Shown here: one piece after another, positions 38,028 through 47,300 of the stretch | Layout: each line of letters opens with the position of its first letter | Position numbering within the stretch: position 1 is the first letter of the stretch | Source of the DNA: Alphaproteobacteria bacterium | GTDB lineage: Bacteria > Pseudomonadota > Alphaproteobacteria > Rhodobacterales > Rhodobacteraceae | Reading direction: 5' to 3' | NCBI GenBank assembly: GCA_003697125.1 | Contig: RFGB01000060.1 | Location: 1 to 51,848, forward strand | Length of the DNA stretch: 51,848 bases | Made by a program: the position numbers and the translations under genes | Notes under the pieces: model-generated | Databases searched by the model: none | What the model saw: the letters and a program-made list of their open reading frames with translations, nothing else | Told to the model about the DNA's origin: nothing

Positions 38028-39038
38028 TCAGCCCACCCCGGCGCGCAGGCAGTCATGGACGTGGAGGATACCCAGTGGCCGCCCGCCCGGGCCGTCGGTG
38101 ACGAACAGGCAGGTGATCTTGGCCGCGTTCATCAGGCCGAGCGCCTCGCCCGCCAGCGAATCGGGGCGGATGGTGCGCGGGCCGCGGGTCATCACCTCGC
38201 CCGCCCGCCGTTCCAGCAGCCCCGCCATGTGCCGGCGCAGGTCGCCATCGGTGATCACGCCGGCAAGCCGCCCCTCGGCGTCCACGATCCCGGCCACGCC
38301 GAAGCCGCGGCGGCTCATCTCGATCAGCACCTCGCCCATCGGCGCATCCTCGCCCACCAGGGGCAGCGCCTCGGGGCCATGCATCAGGTCGGCCACCTTG
38401 ATCAGCCGCGCGCCCAGCTTGCCGCCGGGGTGGAACAGGCGGAAATGCTCGGGCCGGAAGCCGCGGGTCTCCATCAGGGCGATGGCCAGCGCGTCGCCCA
38501 GCGCCATGGTCAGCGTGGTCGAGGTGGTGGGGGCCAGGCCGTTGGGGCAGGCCTCGTCGGCGCGCGGCAGCGGCAGCGCCACGTCGGCGGCGCGCATCAG
38601 GGTGCTGTCCTCGCGGCTGGCCACGCCGATCAGGGGAATGCCGAAGCGGCGGGTATGCTCGATCAGGTCGGCCAGCTCGGCGGTCTCGCCCGAATTGGAC
38701 AGGAGCAGCACCACGTCGTTGCGGGTGACCATGCCCAGGTCGCCATGGCTCGCCTCGCCCGGATGCACGAACTGTGCCGGGGTTCCGGTCGAGGCCAGCG
38801 TCGCGGCGATCTTGCGCGCGACATGGCCCGACTTGCCCATCCCCGACACGATCACCCGGCCGGTGGCGCCCAGCATCACCTCGACCGCCCGGGCGAAGCG
38901 GGCATCGAGGCATTCGGCGAAGCTGGCCAGCGCCGCCGCCTCGATGCCCAGCACCCGGCGGCCGGTGGCCACCAGCCTGTCGTGGTCGAGCGCCGCGCGG
39001 GCGGCGGATCCGGCCTGTGGCGGGGGTTCAGTGCGCAA
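38028..39038 (-). CDS. kdsD: KpsF/GutQ family arabinose-5-phosphate isomerase
   Basis: SIS domain 'GRVIVSGMGKSGHVARKIAATLASTGTPAQFVHPGEASHGDLGMV', two CBS-like domains. Confidence 0.94.
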   Translation of the reverse strand: MRTEPPPQAGSAARAALDHDRLVATGRRVLGIEAAALASFAECLDARFARAVEVMLGATGRVIVSGMGKSGHVARKIAATLASTGTPAQFVHPGEASHGDLGMVTRNDVVLLLSNSGETAELADLIEHTRRFGIPLIGVASREDSTLMRAADVALPLPRADEACPNGLAPTTSTTLTMALGDALAIALMETRGFRPEHFRLFHPGGKLGARLIKVADLMHGPEALPLVGEDAPMGEVLIEMSRRGFGVAGIVDAEGRLAGVITDGDLRRHMAGLLERRAGEVMTRGPRTIRPDSLAGEALGLMNAAKITCLFVTDGPGGRPLGILHVHDCLRAGVG

Positions 39039-39639
39039 AGATGTCCACCTCGGACCAGCCCGCGAGATCGAGCGCGGCGCGGGTGGGCAGGAAATCGAAG
39101 CAGGCCCGGGCCAGGGCGCTGCGCCCCTCGCGCTCCAGCAGGGCGTCCAGCGCCTCCTTCAGCCGGTGCAGATGCAGCACGTCGCCCGCGGCATAGTCCA
39201 GCTGGGCGGGGGTCAGCGTCTGCGCCCCCCAGTCGCTCGACTGCTGCTGCTTGGACAGGTCGATGCCCAGAAGCTCCTGCACCAGATATTTCAGCCCGTG
39301 CCGGTCGGTATAGGTGCGCACCAGGCGCGAGGCGATCTTGGTGCAGTAGACCGGCGCCGTGACCACGCCGAAGGCGGCCTGCAGCGCCGCGATGTCGAAG
39401 CGGGCGAAGTGGAACAGCTTCAGCGTGCCCCTGTCGGCCAGAATCCGGGTCAGGTTCGGCGCCGTGCGCTGGCCGCGGGCGATCTGCACCACATGGGCGT
39501 CGCCGTCGCCGGCCGAGAGCTGCACGAGGCACAGCCGGTCGCGCAGGGGGTTGAGGCCCATCGTCTCGGTGTCCACCGCAACCACCGGCCCCAGGTCGAG
39601 CCCGTCGGGAAGGTCACCCATGTGCAGATGTGTCGGCAT
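39028..39639 (-). CDS. rnd: Ribonuclease D-type 3'-5' exonuclease (short, no HRDC domain)
   Basis: 'VVAVDTETMGL', 'LKLFHFARFDIAAL', 'DYAAGDVLHLHRLKEAL'; 203 aa. Confidence 0.87.
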   Translation of the reverse strand: MPTHLHMGDLPDGLDLGPVVAVDTETMGLNPLRDRLCLVQLSAGDGDAHVVQIARGQRTAPNLTRILADRGTLKLFHFARFDIAALQAAFGVVTAPVYCTKIASRLVRTYTDRHGLKYLVQELLGIDLSKQQQSSDWGAQTLTPAQLDYAAGDVLHLHRLKEALDALLEREGRSALARACFDFLPTRAALDLAGWSEVDIFAH

Positions 39640-39815
39640 CGCTTTCCCGTCGGCCCATTGGCTTGCCGGCCCGTCGCAACGCTGCGGCCCTGCGCGTGCG
39701 GCCTTGCGCCCGCGGGCCTGCGCGGCCTCGCCGCCGCGGCCCGGCCCCGTGGGCGCACGGGATCGCGGCCGCGCGGACCACGCACCCCCCGGCGCGAGGA
39801 CCGGGCGCAATGCGT

Positions 39816-39902
39816 TGGTGCCCAGGAGAAGACTCGAACTTCCACGCCCGTAAGGGCACTAGCACCTGAAGCTAGCGCGTCTACCAATTCCGCCACCTGG
39901 GC
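39816..39902 (-). tRNA. tRNA-Leu(CAG), CCA encoded
   Basis: Reverse complement GCCCAGGTGGCGGAATTGGTAGACGCGCTAGCTTCAGGTGCTAGTGCCCTTACGGGCGTGGAAGTTCGAGTCTTCTCCTGGGCACCA folds as class II tRNA; anticodon loop TTCAGGT. Confidence 0.96.
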
Positions 39903-40084
39903 AGGCGACAGCGGCGCATCTACGCCGCGGCGCGGCGCTTGTCAATCGCCCCCGGCGCCCGCCGGCGGGAAATCATGCCGCCCGGGCCGCCGCGGCATCC
40001 TGGCGGCTTGTCTGCGGCGGGCAGGCGACCTAGGTCGAGGGCTGAGCCCCGTGTCACGGCGGCACAGCGAGGAGGGAATGCGAG

Positions 40085-40738
40085 ATGAGCCTGCGAATCA
40101 ACGATATCGCCCCGGACTTCGAGGCCGAGACCACCGAGGGCCGGATCCGGTTCCATGACTGGATCGGCGACAGCTACGCGATCCTGTTCAGCCACCCGAA
40201 GGATTTCACCCCGGTCTGCACCACCGAATTCGGGTCGGCGGCACGCCGCGCGGCCGATTTCGCCGCGCGGGGAACCAAGATGATCGGCATCTCGGTGGAT
40301 GACGTGGACAGCCATCGCCGCTGGAAGGCGGATGTCGAGAAGGTCGCCGGCGCGCCGATGGACTTCCCGATCATCGCCGATCCGGACCTGAAGGTCGCCA
40401 AGCTCTACGACATGCTGCCCGCCGATGCCTATCTGCCCGACGGGCGCACCGCCAACGACACCGCGACGGTGCGCACCACCTTCATCATCGGGCCCGACAA
40501 GCGCATCAAGCTGATGCTGATCTATCCGATGTCGGTGGGCCGCAACTTCGACGAGATCCTGCGCGCGCTGGACGCGATCCGCGCCACCGACGGCAAGCCC
40601 CTGGCCACCCCCGCCGACTGGAATCCGGGCGAGGAGATGATCGTGGCGCTGAGCCTGTCGACGGAGGAGGCGCGGCAGCGATTCGGCCAGGTCGAGGAGG
40701 TGCTGCCCTATCTGCGCAAGACCCGGGTTCCCGCCTGA
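40085..40738 (+). CDS. 1-Cys peroxiredoxin (Prx6-like)
   Basis: 'SHPKDFTPVCTTEFG'; single Cys in the protein; 'VRTTFIIGPDKRIKLMLIYPMSVGRNFDEILR'. Confidence 0.95.
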   Translation: MSLRINDIAPDFEAETTEGRIRFHDWIGDSYAILFSHPKDFTPVCTTEFGSAARRAADFAARGTKMIGISVDDVDSHRRWKADVEKVAGAPMDFPIIADPDLKVAKLYDMLPADAYLPDGRTANDTATVRTTFIIGPDKRIKLMLIYPMSVGRNFDEILRALDAIRATDGKPLATPADWNPGEEMIVALSLSTEEARQRFGQVEEVLPYLRKTRVPA

Positions 40739-40760
40739 GCGCAGGCGCCCGTCCTCCCGC

Positions 40761-40788
40761 CGCGCCGCCGGACCGCCCCGGCGGCGCG
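40761..40788 (+). terminator. Stem-loop downstream of the peroxiredoxin gene
   Basis: Perfect 11-bp stem CGCGCCGCCGG / CCGGCGGCGCG with 6-nt loop; no clear T-tract. Confidence 0.45.
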
Positions 40789-40856
40789 CGTTCCGACTTG
40801 CCCCCGATGCGGCGGGCGCTTAGACCCGGAAGCGACGCGGATTGCGGAGAGGCGCG

Positions 40857-41846
40857 ATGACGAGCACGGCTCCCCTGGTGACCATCTTCGGCGGCTCGGG
40901 CTTCGTCGGCCGTTACGTCGCCCGGCGCATGGCCCGTCAGGGCTGGCGCGTGCGGGTGGCGGTGCGCCGGCCCAATGACGCGCTGTTCGTGCGCACCTAT
41001 GGCGCGGTCGGGCAGGTCGAGCCGGTGCAGGCCAACATCCGCGACGAGGCTTCCTGCGCCCGGGTGATCGAGGGGGCGGATGCGGTGGTCAACTGCGTCG
41101 GCATCCTGATCGAGCAGGGCCCCCAGCGGTTCCACGCCGTCCAGGCCGAGGGGGCCGGGCGCGTGGCCCGGCTGGCCGCGGGGGCCGGGGTGCAGCGCCT
41201 GGTGCATCTGTCGGCGATCGGGGCCGATCCCGACAGCCCGGCGCGCTATGCCCGCAGCAAGGCCGAGGGCGAGGCGCTGGTGCGCGCCGCCTTTCCCGCC
41301 GCCACCATCCTGCGCCCGTCGATCATCTTCGGGCCCGAGGACCAGTTCTTCAACCGCTTCGCCGCGATGGCGCGGGTGCTGCCGGTGCTGCCGATCGTCG
41401 GGGCCGAGACGCGCTTCCAGCCGGTCTATGTCGATGATGTCGCCGCGGCGGCCGAGGCGGCGCTGACCGCCGACCGCCCCGGGCTGTTCGAGCTGGGCGG
41501 CCCCGAGGTGGAGACCTTCCGCGCGCTAATGGAGCGGATGCTGCGGGTCATCCACCGCCGGCGGCCGATCATCGCCCTGCCCTTCTGGCTGGCGCGGATC
41601 CAGGCGGGGGTGCTGGACGCGGCGGCGGCGCTCAGCCTCGGCCTCGTGCCCAACCGGCTGCTGACCCGCGACCAGGTCGAGATGCTGCGCCGCGACAACA
41701 TCGTCGCGCCCGGCATGCCGGGCCTTGCCGATCTGGGCGTGACGCCGACGGCGATGGATGCGGTGCTGGAAAGCTATCTCTACCCATACCGGCCCTATGG
41801 CCAGTATGCGGAGATCACCGAATCCGCCGAACGGCTGCGGGAATGA
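40857..41846 (+). CDS. Complex I NDUFA9-like NAD(P)-binding protein
   Basis: '[42 protein letters not shown]', '[23 protein letters not shown]'. Confidence 0.9.
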   Translation: MTSTAPLVTIFGGSGFVGRYVARRMARQGWRVRVAVRRPNDALFVRTYGAVGQVEPVQANIRDEASCARVIEGADAVVNCVGILIEQGPQRFHAVQAEGAGRVARLAAGAGVQRLVHLSAIGADPDSPARYARSKAEGEALVRAAFPAATILRPSIIFGPEDQFFNRFAAMARVLPVLPIVGAETRFQPVYVDDVAAAAEAALTADRPGLFELGGPEVETFRALMERMLRVIHRRRPIIALPFWLARIQAGVLDAAAALSLGLVPNRLLTRDQVEMLRRDNIVAPGMPGLADLGVTPTAMDAVLESYLYPYRPYGQYAEITESAERLRE

Positions 41847-41850
41847 CCGC

Positions 41851-42660
41851 ATGGACTGGGGCACGCTGGCCGTCTCCGCCGCGCTCGGCGTGCTCGAGGG
41901 GCTGACCGAGTTCATCCCCGTCTCCTCGACCGGGCATCTGCTGCTCGCCGCCCATTTCCTGGGCTTCCACAGCACCGGCCGGGCCTTCGAGGTGCTGATC
42001 CAGCTCGGCACCATCCTCGCGCTGCTCGGCGTCTATGCCGGCCGGCTGTGGGCGGTGGCCCGCGCGCTGCCCACCGATCCCGCCGCGCGCCGCTTCGTGG
42101 CCGCGGTGCTGCTCGCCTTCCTTCCCGCGGCGATCGTCGGCGTGCTGGCCCATGGCTTCATCAAGGGCATCCTGTTCGAGACCCCGATGGTCATCGCGAC
42201 AAGCCTGATCCTGGGCGGGGTGGTGCTGCTGTGGGTCGACCGGCGCCCGCCCGCGCGGCCGCGCTACACCCAGGCGATGCGCTTTCCCCCCGCGCTGGCG
42301 CTGGGGATCGGCATCTTCCAGTGCCTCGCCATGATCCCCGGGGTGTCGCGCTCGGGCGCAACCATCGTGGGGGCGCTGCTCATGGGGGCCGACCGGCGCT
42401 CGGCGGCGGAATTCTCGTTCTTCCTGTCGATGCCGACCATGACCGGCGCCTTCGCCTATGACCTGTGGAAGAACCGCGCGCTGCTGGAGGCGCCCGATGC
42501 GGTCTCGATCGCCACGGGCTTCGTCGCCGCCTTCCTCGCCGGGCTGCTCGTCGTGCGCATGCTGCTCGACTTCGTCGCCCGGCACGGCTTCGCCCTGTTC
42601 GCCTGGTGGCGCATCGCGGTCGGGGTCGCCGCGCTGGCGGGGCTGCTGCTGACCGGCTGA
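41851..42660 (+). CDS. uppP: Undecaprenyl-diphosphate phosphatase
   Basis: '[27 protein letters not shown]', '[40 protein letters not shown]'. Confidence 0.95.
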   Translation: MDWGTLAVSAALGVLEGLTEFIPVSSTGHLLLAAHFLGFHSTGRAFEVLIQLGTILALLGVYAGRLWAVARALPTDPAARRFVAAVLLAFLPAAIVGVLAHGFIKGILFETPMVIATSLILGGVVLLWVDRRPPARPRYTQAMRFPPALALGIGIFQCLAMIPGVSRSGATIVGALLMGADRRSAAEFSFFLSMPTMTGAFAYDLWKNRALLEAPDAVSIATGFVAAFLAGLLVVRMLLDFVARHGFALFAWWRIAVGVAALAGLLLTG

Positions 42661-42671
42661 AAAGGACAGCA

Positions 42672-42746
42672 ATGCTTACCTTAAAATTCCATCTGCCGGA
42701 AGGCCGCGGCAATTTTCATCCCGCGCTGCGCCACAAAGGTAAGTAA
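42672..42746 (+). CDS. Putative 24-aa micro-ORF MLTLKFHLPEGRGNFHPALRHKGK between uppP and gltD
   Basis: ATG preceded by AAAAGGACAGCA (good SD), AT-richer codon usage including a TTA codon. Confidence 0.4.
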   Translation: MLTLKFHLPEGRGNFHPALRHKGK

Positions 42747-42890
42747 ACATGACTTTTCAAGCGGCCCGATTCCGACTAAGAGCGGTCATCCGTGCCCGGC
42801 GCGCCGCGCGCCGCGCAGCCCGCCGCAGGACCCGCCGGCCCCGGGCCGGGCGGGCGGGCAGGCAGGGCAGGGTGAAAGGGGGAAACGCGC

Positions 42891-44369
42891 ATGGCCGACA
42901 ACCGGATGCTGAGATTCGTCACCGTGCCGCGGGAGATGCCCCGCAAGCGCAGCGCGAAGGAGCGGCGGGACGATTTCGAGGAGATCTATGCCGAATATGC
43001 CGCCGACAAGGCGGCCGAGCAGGCCGGGCGCTGCAGCCAGTGCGGCGTGCCCTACTGCCAGACCCATTGCCCGCTGCACAACAACATTCCCGACTGGCTG
43101 CGGCTGACCGCCGAGGGGCGCCTGCGCGAGGCCTATGAGCTGAGCCAGGCCACCAACACCTTTCCCGAGATCTGCGGCCGCATCTGTCCCCAGGACCGGC
43201 TGTGCGAAGGCAACTGCGTGATCGAGCAGGCCGGGCATGGCACGGTGACCATCGGCGCGATCGAGAAATACCTGACCGACACCGCATGGGATCAGGGCTG
43301 GGTCGAGCCGATCCGCCCCGTGGCCGAGCGGTCCGAGAGCGTCGGCATCATCGGGGCGGGGCCCGGGGGGCTTGCCGCGGCCGAGAGCCTGCGCCGGCAG
43401 GGATTCCGCGTCGAGGTCTATGACCGGCACGACCGCGCCGGCGGGCTGCTGACCTATGGCATCCCCGGCTTCAAGCTGGAAAAGCATGTGGTCATGCGCC
43501 GGATCCGGCAGCTGGAGGATGGCGGCGTGGTCTTCCACCTGAACACCGAGATCGGCCGCGATCTGTCCTTCGAGGCGCTGCGCGGGCGCCATGACGCGCT
43601 GCTGATCGCCACCGGCGTCTACCGCTCGCGCGAACTGGCCGTCCCCGGCGCCGGACTCAGGGGCGTGGTGCGGGCCATCGACTATCTGACCGCCTCGAAC
43701 CGGGTCGGATTCGGCGACCATGTGCCCGCCTTCGAGAGCGGCGAGCTGAACGCCGCCGGCAAGCGCGTGGTCGTGGTCGGGGGCGGCGATACCGCCATGG
43801 ACTGCGTGCGCACCGCCATCCGGCAGGGCGCGACCTCGGTCAAGTGCCTCTACCGGCGCGACCGCGCCAACATGCCGGGATCCCAGCGCGAGGTGCAGAA
43901 CGCCGAGGAGGAGGGGGTCGAATTCGTCTGGCTGGCCGCGCCCCGCGCCTTCCTGGGCGGGATCCATGCCGTGGAGGGCGGCCAGGCGCCCCGCGGCGAT
44001 CACGTCCGCGGGGTGCGGGTGGTGCGCATGCGCCTTGGCTCGCCCGACGCCACCGGGCGGCAGAGCCCGGAGGAGATCCCGGGCTCGGAGCATGTCGAGG
44101 AGGCGGATCTGGTGATCGAGGCGCTGGGGTTCGAGCCCGAGGACATCCCCCGGCTGTGGGGGGTCGAGGGGCTGGAGGTGACCCGCTGGGGCACCATCCG
44201 CACCCGGCACTTCACCCATGAGACCAGCCTGCCGGGCGTCTGGGCGGTGGGCGACATCGTGCGGGGCGCAAGCCTCGTGGTCTGGGCGATCCGCGACGGG
44301 CGCGAGGCGGCCGACAGCATCGCCGATTGGCTGGATGCGCGCGCGGCCGGCCGGCTGGCGGCGGAGTGA
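42891..44369 (+). CDS. gltD: Glutamate synthase small subunit
   Basis: 'CSQCGVPYCQTHCPLHNNIPDWL' Fe-S motif, 'IIGAGPGGLAAAESLRRQG', 'VVVGGGDTAMDCVRTA'. Confidence 0.95.
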   Translation: MADNRMLRFVTVPREMPRKRSAKERRDDFEEIYAEYAADKAAEQAGRCSQCGVPYCQTHCPLHNNIPDWLRLTAEGRLREAYELSQATNTFPEICGRICPQDRLCEGNCVIEQAGHGTVTIGAIEKYLTDTAWDQGWVEPIRPVAERSESVGIIGAGPGGLAAAESLRRQGFRVEVYDRHDRAGGLLTYGIPGFKLEKHVVMRRIRQLEDGGVVFHLNTEIGRDLSFEALRGRHDALLIATGVYRSRELAVPGAGLRGVVRAIDYLTASNRVGFGDHVPAFESGELNAAGKRVVVVGGGDTAMDCVRTAIRQGATSVKCLYRRDRANMPGSQREVQNAEEEGVEFVWLAAPRAFLGGIHAVEGGQAPRGDHVRGVRVVRMRLGSPDATGRQSPEEIPGSEHVEEADLVIEALGFEPEDIPRLWGVEGLEVTRWGTIRTRHFTHETSLPGVWAVGDIVRGASLVVWAIRDGREAADSIADWLDARAAGRLAAE

Positions 44370-44382
44370 AGGGGGGCTTGGG

Positions 44383-47300
44383 ATGCAGATCGACCGCATG
44401 GAAGCGCTGCGGGCGCGGCTGGAGGAGAAGGGCCTCTACCGGCGCGAATTCGAGCATGACGCCTGCGGCGTCGGGCTGGTCGCCGCCATCGACGGCAAGC
44501 CCCGCCGCCAGGTGGTGGAACACGGCATCACCGCGCTGAAGGCGCTGTGGCATCGCGGCGCCGTCGATGCCGACGGCAAGACCGGCGACGGCGCCGGCAT
44601 CCACGTCCAGATCCCGGTGGAATTCTTCGCCGACCAGATCCGCCGCACCGGGCACGAGCCGCGCGACGCGCTGATGGCGGTGGGGATGGTCTTCCTGCCG
44701 CGCACCGACTTCGCCGCGCAGGAGGCCTGCCGGACCATCGTCGAGTCCGAGATCCTGCGCATGGGCCACTACATCTATGGCTGGCGCCATGTGCCGGTAG
44801 ATGTGTCCTGTCTGGGCGAGAAGGCCAACGCCACCCGGCCCGAGATCGAGCAGATCCTGATCGCCAATGCCCGCGGCGTGGACGAGGAGACCTTCGAGCG
44901 CGAGCTCTACGTCATCCGCCGCCGCATCGAGAAGGCCGCCGCCGCCGCGCAGATCAAGGGGCTCTATATCTGCTCGCTGTCCTGCCGCAGCGTCATCTAC
45001 AAGGGCATGATGCTGGCCGAACAGGTCGCCGCCTTTTATCCCGACCTGCAGGACCCGCGCTTCGTCAGCGCCTTCGCGATCTATCACCAGCGCTATTCCA
45101 CCAACACCTTCCCGGAATGGTGGCTGGCCCAGCCCTTCCGCATGCTGGCCCACAATGGCGAGATCAACACGCTGAAGGGCAACCTGAACTGGATGAAGAG
45201 CCACGAGATCCGCATGGCCAGCACCACCTTTGGCGAGCTGGCCGAGGACATCAAGCCGATCGTGGCGCAGGGCGCATCCGATTCGGCGGCGCTGGATGCG
45301 GTGTTCGAGGTGCTGGTCCGCGCCGGCCGCTCGGCCCCCATGGCCAAGACCATGCTGGTGCCCGAGGCCTGGTCGAAGTCGGCCTCGATCATGCCCGACG
45401 ACTGGCGGGCCATGTATTCCTACTCCAACAGCGTCATGGAGCCCTGGGACGGCCCCGCGGCGCTGGCGATGACCGATGGCCGCTGGGTCTGCGCGGGCAT
45501 GGACCGCAACGGCCTGCGCCCCATGCGCTATGTCGTCACCGGCGAGGGCCTGCTGATCGCCGGATCGGAAACCGGCATGGTTCCCGTCGATGAAGGCGAC
45601 GTGCGCGAGAAGGGCGCGCTGGGCCCGGGCCAGATGATCGCCGTCGACATGGCCCGCGGCCGGCTGCTGCATGATGCCGAACTGAAGGACGAGCTCGCCT
45701 CGGCCCTGCCCTTCGCGGAATGGGTCAGCAAGATCACCGAGCTCGATCCCCTGATCGCGCCCGAGAAGGAGCCGGCGCTGCATGAGGGGGCCGAGCTGCG
45801 CGCGCGCCAGATCGCGGCGGGCTACACGCTGGAGGAGGTGGAGATGATCCTCGCGCCCATGGCCGAGGATGCCAAGGAGGCGGTGGGCAGCATGGGCGAC
45901 GACACCCCCGTCGCGGTGCTGTCGGACTGCTACCGCCCGCTCAGCCACTTCTTCCGCCAGAACTTCAGCCAGGTGACCAACCCGCCCATCGACCCGCTGC
46001 GCGAGCATCGGGTGATGAGCCTGAAGACCCGCTTCGGGAATCTCAAGAACGTGCTGGATCAGGACGGCTCGCAGACCGAGATCCTCAGCCTCGAGAGCCC
46101 GATCGTCACGAATGGCGAATACAAGAAGATGAAGGCCTATTTCGGCGAACTGGCGCAGACGATCGACTGCACCTACCCCGCCGGAGGCGGCCCGGCCGAC
46201 ATGCGCGCCGCGCTTGACCGCATCCGTCGCGAGGCCGAGGAGGCGGTGCGCGCCGGGGCGGCCCATATCGTGCTGCAGGATCTGAACCAGGGCCCCGAAA
46301 GGATCGCCCTGCCGATGATCCTGGCCACCAGCGCGGTGCATTCCTGGCTGGTCGCCAAGGGGCTGCGCACCTTCTGCTCGATCACCGTGCGCTGCGGCGA
46401 ATGCATCGACAGCCACTACTTCGCCGTGCTGATCGGCTGCGGCGCGACGGTGGTGAACCCCTATCTGGCCCAGGACACGCTGGCCGACCGCATCGCCCGC
46501 GGGCTCCTGCCCATGACGCTGCGCGAGGCGATGGAACGCTATCGCGAGGCGATCAACCAGGGCCTTCTGAAGATCATGTCGAAGATGGGGATCTCGGTGA
46601 TCTCCTCCTATCGCGGCGGCCGCAACTTCGAGGCGCTGGGCCTGTCGCGCGCGCTGGTGGCGGAATACTTCCCCGGCATGGTCAGCCGGATCTCGGGCAT
46701 CGGCATCGCCGGAATCCACAAGAAGACCGCCGAACAGCATCGCCGCGCCTGGATGCGGCCGGCCAACATCCTGCCCGTGGGCGGCCTGTACAAGGCGCGC
46801 CGGTCGGGCGAGGTGCATGCCTGGGACGCCCAGGTGATGCACATGATGCAGACCGCGGTGGCGCGGGGCGATTTCGGCCTGTGGAAGCGCTACAGCGCCG
46901 CCATGGCGGCCAAGCCCCCCATTCATCTGCGCGATCTTCTGGAGCTGAAGCCTTTGGGCAAGCCGGTGCCGCTGGAGGAGGTGGAATCGATCACCGCTAT
47001 CCGCAAGCGCTTCGTCACCCCGGGCATGAGTCTGGGCGCCCTGTCGCCCGAGGCGCACAAGACGCTGAACATCGCCATGAACCGGATCGGGGCCAAGTCC
47101 GATTCGGGCGAGGGCGGCGAGGATCCGCGCCATTTCCAGCCCGACCCCAACGGCGACAATCCCTCGGCAAAGATCAAGCAGGTGGCAAGCGGCCGCTTCG
47201 GCGTCACCGCGGAATACCTGAACCATTGCGAGGAGCTGGAGATCAAGATCGCCCAGGGCGCCAAGCCCGGCGAGGGCGGCCAGCTGCCCGGGTTCAAGGT

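Noticed and set aside
39816-39902. tRNA-Leu as an integration site
   Set aside because: No integrase, direct repeat of the tRNA 3' end or foreign-looking segment seen next to it
38023-40158. 711-aa plus-strand ORF
   Set aside because: Crosses the tRNA-Leu and is antisense to kdsD and rnd
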